A DNA stretch of 64,000 nt from contig CAZPEP010000064.1 in the NCBI GenBank assembly GCA_964585685.1, forward strand, positions 62,001-126,000. Direction: 5' to 3'. Position numbers and translations under genes: made by a program. The DNA comes from JALHVH01 sp964585685. Lineage in GTDB: Bacteria > Acidobacteriota > Aminicenantia > Aminicenantales > Saccharicenantaceae. Position 1 is the stretch's first letter, and each line of letters opens with the position of its first letter. The notes beneath the pieces are model-generated. The model was not told where the DNA came from and made no database searches. It saw nothing but the letters and a program-made list of their open reading frames with translations. Below are positions 58,243 through 64,000 of this stretch, piece after piece.

Positions 58243-58973
58243 GGCGCGTTCTCGAGTCCGCGCGGTCGACGCTCATCTGGATAGCCGTACTCCCCGTCCT
58301 CACGGTTGCCTGCCTCCTCATCATCGGCCTGTCCCTTGTCCATCGGGGCAAGGCCCTGGACGGCCTGATGAAGGCCGCCAGCAGGTTCATCCTCGCCTGC
58401 TGCGGCGTCCGGGTCCGGATCGGGGGCTTGGGGAACATCGCGCCGAGAGGCCGGTACATCGTGATGATGAATCACGTCAACTTCTTCGATCCCCTCGTCT
58501 TCTATTCCCGTTTCCCCGGCGTGGCCCGAGCTATCGAGGAGGAGAGCCACTTCCGGTGGCCCTTTTATGGCTGGATGCTCCGCCGTGTCGGCATGATCCC
58601 CATCAGCCGGAAGGACCCGTCAAAGGCTCGGGAAAGCCTTGCCGAGGCAGCCGCCCTTGTCCGGGAACGGCCCGAATATTCCATCGTCATCCTTCCGGAG
58701 GGGACACGGACCCGGGACGGGAAATTGGGCCCGTTCAAGCGCGGCGGGTTCTACCTAGCCCTGGAGACCGGCTTGGACATCCTTCCCGTCGTCCAGTCCG
58801 GCGCCTTCCGCATCAACCGTAAGGGCAGCTTCCTTATCCGGCCCGGGAAGGTCAACCTCGCCGTCCTCCCTCCCGTTCCCGTCGCCGGATACGCCCGGGA
58901 CGCCGTCGGAGAGCTGGCGGACCGTACTAGGTCCGTCTTCCTGGAAGCGCTTGGCGAGCCGGGTTCCCTCTAA
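58239..58973 (+). CDS. plsC: 1-acyl-sn-glycerol-3-phosphate acyltransferase
   Basis: 244 residues with an N-terminal membrane helix (TLIWIAVLPVLTVACLLII). Motif I NHVNFFD, motif III PEGTRTRDG, and VGMIPISRKDPSKARESL between them are the PlsC/AGPAT signatures. It acylates lysophosphatidic acid to phosphatidic acid at the inner membrane. The start overlaps the lipid kinase stop (ATGA). The 3' end overlaps the convergent esterase gene by four bases. Confidence 0.9.
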   Translation: MRRVLESARSTLIWIAVLPVLTVACLLIIGLSLVHRGKALDGLMKAASRFILACCGVRVRIGGLGNIAPRGRYIVMMNHVNFFDPLVFYSRFPGVARAIEEESHFRWPFYGWMLRRVGMIPISRKDPSKARESLAEAAALVRERPEYSIVILPEGTRTRDGKLGPFKRGGFYLALETGLDILPVVQSGAFRINRKGSFLIRPGKVNLAVLPPVPVAGYARDAVGELADRTRSVFLEALGEPGSL

Positions 58974-60166
58974 CGGACGTCCCCCAACTCTTTCAGTTTC
59001 GTCTTGGAATTCTCCAAGATCCGTTTGGCGAAGTCGCTGTCTCCGGGGTTGATATCGACCGCCCGGCGGTAGTGCTTGATGGCGCTCTCCTTGTCACCCG
59101 AGATCATATAGGCTTCCGCGAGGCTGTCGAGGGCGTTGAAGGACTGGGGAAAACGGCGGACTGTGTACGCGAGGATCCTGATGGCCTCCTCACGCCTGTC
59201 CCGGGCAATTAGTTGATAACCGAGAGCATTGAGCCTAATTTCAGAGAGCAGGGAAGAATCGTCGAACCCGTATTTCCCCCAGAGGGCCTCCCCCTCCGCG
59301 AGTCTTGCCTCGATCTTTTCGATGTCGGCGGACCTCAGGATGTCTTCGGGGAACTTCCAGCCGTCGAAGATGAACAGCAGCCCGTCATAAGTGTTCCGGC
59401 CGACCATGGATCCGTGATCACCCTCCACCCAGGCGCTCTTCCGGACCAGCCCGGCGAGAGGAGCTTCGTTCATCCATTTTTCGAGCGCCTTGTAAGTATC
59501 GATCGTCAGTTCGGCTTCCGCTTTCCCGACCGTCATGAACAACCGTTTCCCGTCCAGGTTCCGTTCTTTTGCCAGCTTGTCCATGTTCTTCAGCCAGTAT
59601 CCGTCATCGACCTGGAACCAGGGACTGCCCGCGATATAGGCTGAGAACAGGTCCGGAGCGTTGAACATCGTGTACATCGTGAACAGCCCGCCCACGGAGT
59701 GGCCGTACAGGATCCGGAAGGCGTTCGTCCGGTAATTCTTCTCCACGAAGGGGATGAGTTCCTCCTTGAGGAATTGGATGGACCTATCGGCTCCCGCGAG
59801 GTTCTCGCCGCGCCGCTCGAAGGGCGTCGGCACGTAGCCGTCGTCGAAGCTGGGGACACCGACGACGATCATCCCCGGGATCTCCTGGATGCGCGAGAGG
59901 ATCTGGACGGTCCCGTGATCATAGGCAAAGCTGAAGGCACCGTTGAGGACGTATAGGACCGGATAACGCGCGGAGCCGGCGTCATACCCGTCGGGAATAG
60001 AGACCTGGACGTTCACGTCCTTGCCGAGGACCTTCGAGGTTAGCGGCACGGTTCGGCCGATGACGATCTCGGTTTCTTGGGCCAGGGCGGCCGGGCCCGG
60101 CACCGACAGGCCAAAGGCGGCAAGGGTCGCCAGCACAAAGACGGTCCCGTGGAACGAACGTTTCAT
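58970..60166 (-). CDS. Secreted esterase (EstA/IroE-like) with C-terminal TPR
   Basis: 398 residues with a signal peptide (TVFVLATLAAFGLSVPGPAA). The alpha/beta hydrolase domain has a nucleophile elbow YGHSVGGLFTMY, and VEGDHGSMVGR would supply the His; such putative esterases resemble enterochelin esterase-like enzymes. The last 70 residues form one or two tetratricopeptide repeats (FNALDSLAEAYMISGDKESA then HYRRAVDINPGD). It likely cleaves ester-linked lipids or acyl groups in the periplasm. The ATG at 60166 has GGAGG just upstream. Confidence 0.82.
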   Translation of the reverse strand: MKRSFHGTVFVLATLAAFGLSVPGPAALAQETEIVIGRTVPLTSKVLGKDVNVQVSIPDGYDAGSARYPVLYVLNGAFSFAYDHGTVQILSRIQEIPGMIVVGVPSFDDGYVPTPFERRGENLAGADRSIQFLKEELIPFVEKNYRTNAFRILYGHSVGGLFTMYTMFNAPDLFSAYIAGSPWFQVDDGYWLKNMDKLAKERNLDGKRLFMTVGKAEAELTIDTYKALEKWMNEAPLAGLVRKSAWVEGDHGSMVGRNTYDGLLFIFDGWKFPEDILRSADIEKIEARLAEGEALWGKYGFDDSSLLSEIRLNALGYQLIARDRREEAIRILAYTVRRFPQSFNALDSLAEAYMISGDKESAIKHYRRAVDINPGDSDFAKRILENSKTKLKELGDVR

Positions 60167-60644
60167 GGTAAACCTCCTACGGATCGATAAAATCGATGCC
60201 TGCAACTTGCATGCCAACTGAACGTCCCGGAAGATCCTTTCAAGGATCACCCGTCCAAGCCTGATAAACCGTCCCTCCGGCCCCCCGGAAACGCCATTCT
60301 TGACCGGGCATCCGGAGCCGGCTATGGAAAGACGGTCCGTTTCTTTACATTTTGCCGGGCCGCAGCCGCTCCGGGATTTTGTCCTCGCCCATGCCTCGGG
60401 GTCTGCGCCTTTGCTTCGAGGACTACGGGGCCAGCAGCCTCCTCCCCTGGAGGGAAAAGGAACGGGAGGCTTCCTACGCGGCCGGGCGCGGCGTTGATCC
60501 GGGACATCGTCACGGCCGGGCCCTCGGGACAGGGGCTATCGGCACGCCCCGACGATGAGCGGGGATGGACTCGGGCGCGTCGTTTGGATATCATAAGCTC
60601 ACGGCGTCGCAACCGCCGAAAATTCCATGGAGAGGTCGATGCGC
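60167..60644. other. Divergent intergenic region, no gene recognised
   Basis: About 480 bases between the esterase and the M49 peptidase. Frames here have no recognisable content or ribosome binding site. TATCAT near 60585-60595 is a weak -10 candidate for the peptidase gene. I see no repeat or hairpin of note. Confidence 0.4.
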
Positions 60645-62690
60645 ATGAATATCAAAGGTTCGCTCCTTCTTGTCCTATGCTTCGGGATGACGATCCTCGT
60701 CGCCGGGTGCCGGAAGTCGGGGCCCGAGCCGGCCGCGGCGGCGCCCGAGTTCCCCTGGCAGATCGACCAGTTCGCCGACCTGAAGATCCTGCGCTATCAG
60801 GTCCCCGGATTTGAGTCTCTTACGGCATCGCAGAAGGAACTCGTCTATTATTTGAGCGAGGCCGCCCTCGCGGGCCGGGATATCATTTTCGATCAGAATT
60901 ACAGGCACAACATCCGGATCCGCAAGACGCTCGACGCGATCGTCCAGGGCTACAAGGGCGACCGTCAAGACCCGCGCTGGAACGAGTTCATGATCTACGT
61001 CAAAAGGGTCTGGTTCTCCAACGGTATCCACCATCATTATTCAACGGACAAGATTATGCCTGGCTTCGACGCGGACTATTTCGCCGCCCTGGTCCGAGAC
61101 TCCGAGGGTCAGAGCTTCCCGCTGGACCGGGGGCAGTCGATCGACGACCTCCTGGCCTTCCTGCGGCCGATCCTCTTCGACCCGTCCGTCGACGCCAAGA
61201 AAATCTCTCAGGATTCGACGAAGGACCTGGTCCTCAATTCGGCCGTGAACTTTTACGAGGGCGTCACCCAGGCTGAAGTGGAAAAGTACTACAAAGGCAT
61301 CGTCGACGGGAAGGACACGACGCCGATCTCTTACGGTCTGAACTCCCGGGTCGTTAAAAAGGATGGGAAGGTAGTCGAGGAGGTCGCCTCGATCGACGGG
61401 CTTTATGGGTCGGCCATCGTAAAGATCGTCTATTGGCTGGAAAAAGCGGCCGGCGTGGCCGAGAACGAACAGCAACGGAAGGTCATCGAGGCCCTCGTCG
61501 CCTACTACCGGACCGGCGACCTCGAGGAGTTCGACGAGTACAACATTCTCTGGGTCGGGGACCTCGCCTCGATGGTCGATTTCGTCAACGGCTTCATCGA
61601 GGTCTACAACGACCCGCTGGGGACGAAGGCCAGTTGGGAGTCGCTCGTCAACTTCAAAGACCTGGCCGCCACGAAGCGCGCCGATACGCTCTCGGCCAAC
61701 GCCCAGTGGTTCGAGGACAATTCGCCCGTCGACACCCGTTTCAAGAAGAAGGAGGTCAAGGGCGTCTCGGCCAAGGTCATCACAGCGGCTATGCTGGGCG
61801 GGGACTGCTATCCGTCGACGCCTATCGGCATCAATCTCCCCAACGCCAACTGGATCCGCAAAGACCACGGGTCCAAATCCGTGACCCTCGAGAACATCAC
61901 CTACGCCTATGACCAATCCTCCCTGAAGTCGGGGTTCGGGAAGGAATTCTCATGGTCCGAGGAGGTCCTCGAGCGGTCGAAGAAGTACGGGCCGCTCGCC
62001 GGGAACATCCACACCGACATGCACGAGGTCCTCGGGCACGGGTCGGGCCAGCTCATGCCCGGCGTCGGGCCGGAGGCGCTGAAGAATTACCACTCCCCGA
62101 TCGAGGAGTCGCGGGCCGACCTCTTCGCGCTTTATTACATATCCGATCCGAAGATGATCGAGCTCGGCCTCCTGCCCGACGAGAACGCGGCCAAGGCGGA
62201 ATACGACGCCAACATCCGCAACGGCCTGATGACTCAGCTCACCCGCATCCAGCCGGGGAAGACGATCGAGCAGGCCCATATGCGCAGTCGGGCCTTGGTC
62301 TCCCATTGGGTCTACGAGAAAGGCAAGGCCGAGAACGTGATCTCCCGGGAGACGAAGGACGGGAAGGCTTACTTCGTCATCAACGACTATCAGAAGCTTC
62401 GCGGGCTCTACGGCGAGCTCCTCGCCGAGGTCCAGCGGATCACGAGCCAGGGAGATTACGAGGCGGCCCGGAACCTCGTCGAGACCTACGGCGTCCAGGT
62501 GAACCAGGATCTGCATAAGGAGGTCCTCGACCGCTATGCCAAGCTGAACCTGGCGCCCTACAGCGGATTCGTCAACCCGGTCTACACACCGGTCGTCGAA
62601 AACGGGAAGATCGTCGACGTCAAGGTCGCCACCGACGAAGGCTACGTCGAGCAGATGCTGAGGTACGGCAAAGAATATTCGTTCCTATGA
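60645..62690 (+). CDS. Dipeptidyl peptidase III-like M49 lipoprotein peptidase
   Basis: About 681 residues. A lipoprotein signal peptide ends in TILVAGC, so the protein is anchored by a lipidated Cys. The zinc site of family M49 is DMHEVLGHGSGQ (HExxGH, first His near residue 460) followed by the third-ligand segment IEESRADLFALYY. Other family parts are LGGDCYPSTPIGINLPNANW and KGKAENVIS. DPP III removes dipeptides from the N-terminus of short peptides. Two upstream in-frame ATGs (60627, 60639) exist; GGAGAGG at 60629-60635 favours 60645. An extracytoplasmic M49 enzyme fits scavenging of peptides. Confidence 0.92.
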   Translation: MNIKGSLLLVLCFGMTILVAGCRKSGPEPAAAAPEFPWQIDQFADLKILRYQVPGFESLTASQKELVYYLSEAALAGRDIIFDQNYRHNIRIRKTLDAIVQGYKGDRQDPRWNEFMIYVKRVWFSNGIHHHYSTDKIMPGFDADYFAALVRDSEGQSFPLDRGQSIDDLLAFLRPILFDPSVDAKKISQDSTKDLVLNSAVNFYEGVTQAEVEKYYKGIVDGKDTTPISYGLNSRVVKKDGKVVEEVASIDGLYGSAIVKIVYWLEKAAGVAENEQQRKVIEALVAYYRTGDLEEFDEYNILWVGDLASMVDFVNGFIEVYNDPLGTKASWESLVNFKDLAATKRADTLSANAQWFEDNSPVDTRFKKKEVKGVSAKVITAAMLGGDCYPSTPIGINLPNANWIRKDHGSKSVTLENITYAYDQSSLKSGFGKEFSWSEEVLERSKKYGPLAGNIHTDMHEVLGHGSGQLMPGVGPEALKNYHSPIEESRADLFALYYISDPKMIELGLLPDENAAKAEYDANIRNGLMTQLTRIQPGKTIEQAHMRSRALVSHWVYEKGKAENVISRETKDGKAYFVINDYQKLRGLYGELLAEVQRITSQGDYEAARNLVETYGVQVNQDLHKEVLDRYAKLNLAPYSGFVNPVYTPVVENGKIVDVKVATDEGYVEQMLRYGKEYSFL

Positions 62691-62761
62691 TATAGGCAAA
62701 AGGGGAAAGGGGGGCACGGCCGTGCTCGACCTCGCATTCGAAGAGGTCCGGAACGGGACCT

Positions 62762-64000
62762 TCATCGCTCCCGGTAAAGGGCATCGATAAGGTCGGCGTA
62801 TCTCTGCTCGACGATGTTCCTCCTGATCTTGAGCGTGGGCGTGACTTCGCTCATGCCGATCTCGAAGTCGCGGTCGAGGACGATGATCTTCTTGATCCGC
62901 TCATAAGGAGCCAGTCCGGGCGTCGCCCGGTTGACCTCCTCCAGGAGGAAATCGACCACCTCCGCCCGGCGGCAGAGATCGGCCCGGTCCCCGAAGACGA
63001 TGCCCTCCGCCCGGGCATGGCTTTCGAGCTTGTCGAAGTCGGGAACGACGAGGGCCGAGATGAACTTGCGGGTGCTCCCTACGACCACAACGTTGGTGAT
63101 GAACGGGTTCAACCGGACGAGGTTTTCGATGGGCTGGGGGGCGACGTTCTTCCCGCCCGAGGTCACGATGATGTCCTTCTTCCGGTCGGTGATGACCAGG
63201 AAGCCGTCCCCGTCAAGGCGGCCGATGTCGCCCGTATGGAACCAGCCTCCGGCCATGGCTTCCCGGGTATCGGTTTCGTTCTTGTAGTACCCCAGCATGA
63301 CATTGGGACCGCGGGCCAGGATCTCGCCGTCCTCCGCGATACGGAGTTCGACGCCGGGGATGGCCTTGCCGACGGTGGCGAACCGATAGTCATCGAGAGT
63401 ATTGCCGGTCAGGACGGGAGACGTCTCCGTCAGCCCGTATCCGGGCAGGATGATGAGCCCCATGGCGTAGAAGAACTCGGCGATGTCCCTGGAGAGGGGC
63501 GCTCCGCCGCAGACGAAGAACCTCATCCGTCCGCCCGTCCGGGAGGTGATCTTCGAGAAGACGAGCTTTTGGGCCAAGCCCCGCTTGAAGGTCAGCGCCT
63601 TCGGCACCGGCTCGCGGGCGATGACCTTTGCCGCGAATCCCTTCCCCGTCCCCAGGGCCCAGACGAAGACCGCCCTCTTGAGGCGGGACCCGGCCAGGAC
63701 CTGGTCCATGACCCGGGCGTAGATCTTTTCGAAAAGCCGGGGCACGCTGATGACGATGGTCGGCCGGACCTCGAGGAGATTCGCGCCCACGGCCTCGATG
63801 CTCTCGGCGTAGGCGATCGTCGAGCCCCTGTGGATGAAGATGAACGTGGCCGTTCGCTCGAGGACGTGAGACAGGGGGAGAAAGGAGAGGGCCGTGTCGT
63901 CGTCCCGAAAGTCGATGACGGTTGTCAGGGACCTGATGTTGGCGATGAAATTGCCGTGGCTCAACATCACGCCCTTCGGCAGGCCGGTCGTCCCCGAGGT
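62762..64000 (-). CDS. Long-chain acyl-CoA synthetase (AMP-forming), C-terminal part
   Basis: About 412 residues up to the window edge. The first visible residues TSGTTGLPKG are the ATP/phosphate-binding A3 motif of adenylate-forming enzymes. Later come YGLTETSPVL (A5), GWFHTGDIGRLDGDGFLVIT (A7-A8) and DRKKDIIVTSGGKNVAPQPI, the FadD15/long-chain ligase hallmark. The C-terminus EVTPTLKIRRNIVEQRYADL is also typical. It activates fatty acids to acyl-CoA at the membrane. The N-terminal 150-200 residues lie outside the window. It would supply acyl-CoA for PlsC or fatty acid use. Confidence 0.92.
   Translation of the reverse strand, partial: TSGTTGLPKGVMLSHGNFIANIRSLTTVIDFRDDDTALSFLPLSHVLERTATFIFIHRGSTIAYAESIEAVGANLLEVRPTIVISVPRLFEKIYARVMDQVLAGSRLKRAVFVWALGTGKGFAAKVIAREPVPKALTFKRGLAQKLVFSKITSRTGGRMRFFVCGGAPLSRDIAEFFYAMGLIILPGYGLTETSPVLTGNTLDDYRFATVGKAIPGVELRIAEDGEILARGPNVMLGYYKNETDTREAMAGGWFHTGDIGRLDGDGFLVITDRKKDIIVTSGGKNVAPQPIENLVRLNPFITNVVVVGSTRKFISALVVPDFDKLESHARAEGIVFGDRADLCRRAEVVDFLLEEVNRATPGLAPYERIKKIIVLDRDFEIGMSEVTPTLKIRRNIVEQRYADLIDALYRER

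Noticed and set aside
60300..60560. Short ORFs in the esterase-M49 intergenic region
   Set aside because: No ribosome binding site, no family content and several mutually overlapping frames.
1..64000. Defence island, CRISPR array, prophage or toxin-antitoxin system
   Set aside because: I looked for arrays of repeats, integrases, Cas, restriction-modification and toxin-antitoxin signatures and found none; AddAB here is a housekeeping repair pair.

Overview
The window looks like a chromosomal segment of a GC-rich, didermic, probably anaerobic bacterium. Signs of an outer membrane are a beta-barrel protein and a Blc-type lipocalin. Signs of anaerobic metabolism are an aldehyde:ferredoxin oxidoreductase, a ferredoxin:thioredoxin reductase, a corrinoid/UroD-type protein and remnants of molybdopterin enzymes. 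Several secreted or cytosolic peptidases (M1, M24, M49, two papain/transglutaminase-fold proteins) suggest a peptide- and lipid-fermenting lifestyle. My best guess is Candidatus Aminicenantes or a related lineage near Acidobacteria. That is inference from gene content; no rRNA is present. I saw no rRNA, tRNA, CRISPR array or intact transposase.

Layout. 1-1009: monoacylglycerol-lipase-like hydrolase followed by glycerol kinase (cut by the window edge). 1029-1499: an inverted-repeat element and a deletion scar fusing truncated mobA and molybdopterin-oxidoreductase fragments. 1600-3745: sugar MFS permease plus ROK kinase. 3770-6677: secreted transglutaminase, small membrane protein, lipocalin. 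7041-9378: ferredoxin:thioredoxin reductase with a thioredoxin-like partner, then a PiT phosphate transporter with its DUF47 partner. 9406-9660: gltS remnant. 9787-14175: amino acid permease, an EFG1-type elongation factor G, a RecA-fold ATPase. 14426-18727: SnoaL-like protein, wHTH-ferredoxin, UroD-family protein, EamA transporter, flavodoxin. 18778-21620: an operon of a lyase of the isocitrate-lyase/PEP-mutase family with LeuC- and LeuD-type hydro-lyase subunits, divergent from a transhydrogenase-like flavoprotein, with a palindromic operator between them. 23134-25952: membrane protein and M1 peptidase. 26257-29534: gatE-gatD, the archaeal-type Glu-tRNA(Gln) amidotransferase. 29727-31958: PcrA/UvrD helicase. 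31980-39333: GT-C-like membrane protein, secreted cysteine-peptidase-like protein, AOR, M24 peptidase. 39540-44416: inositol-phosphate cytidylyltransferase, flippase-like protein, CDP-alcohol phosphotransferase fusion and glmS on one strand. 44542-52062: maf, AddB-like and AddA-like proteins, a truncated acyltransferase. 52252-55664: ArsR regulator with promoter and operator, a truncated ketopantoate-reductase-like ORF and a P2-type cation ATPase. 56037-64000: barrel protein, diacylglycerol kinase, PlsC, esterase, DPP III-type M49 lipoprotein peptidase, and a long-chain acyl-CoA synthetase cut by the window edge.

Two themes run through the whole window. First, promoters are unusually readable (TTGACA-like, 16-18 bp, TATAAT-like). 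In at least five genes the -10 box ends only 6-7 bases before the start codon with no Shine-Dalgarno sequence, which predicts leaderless mRNAs. Second, the segment carries many scars of gene loss: mobA, a DMSO-reductase-family gene, gltS, a ketopantoate-reductase-like gene, a NagX-type acyltransferase and the signal-peptide end of a secreted protein all survive only as fragments.
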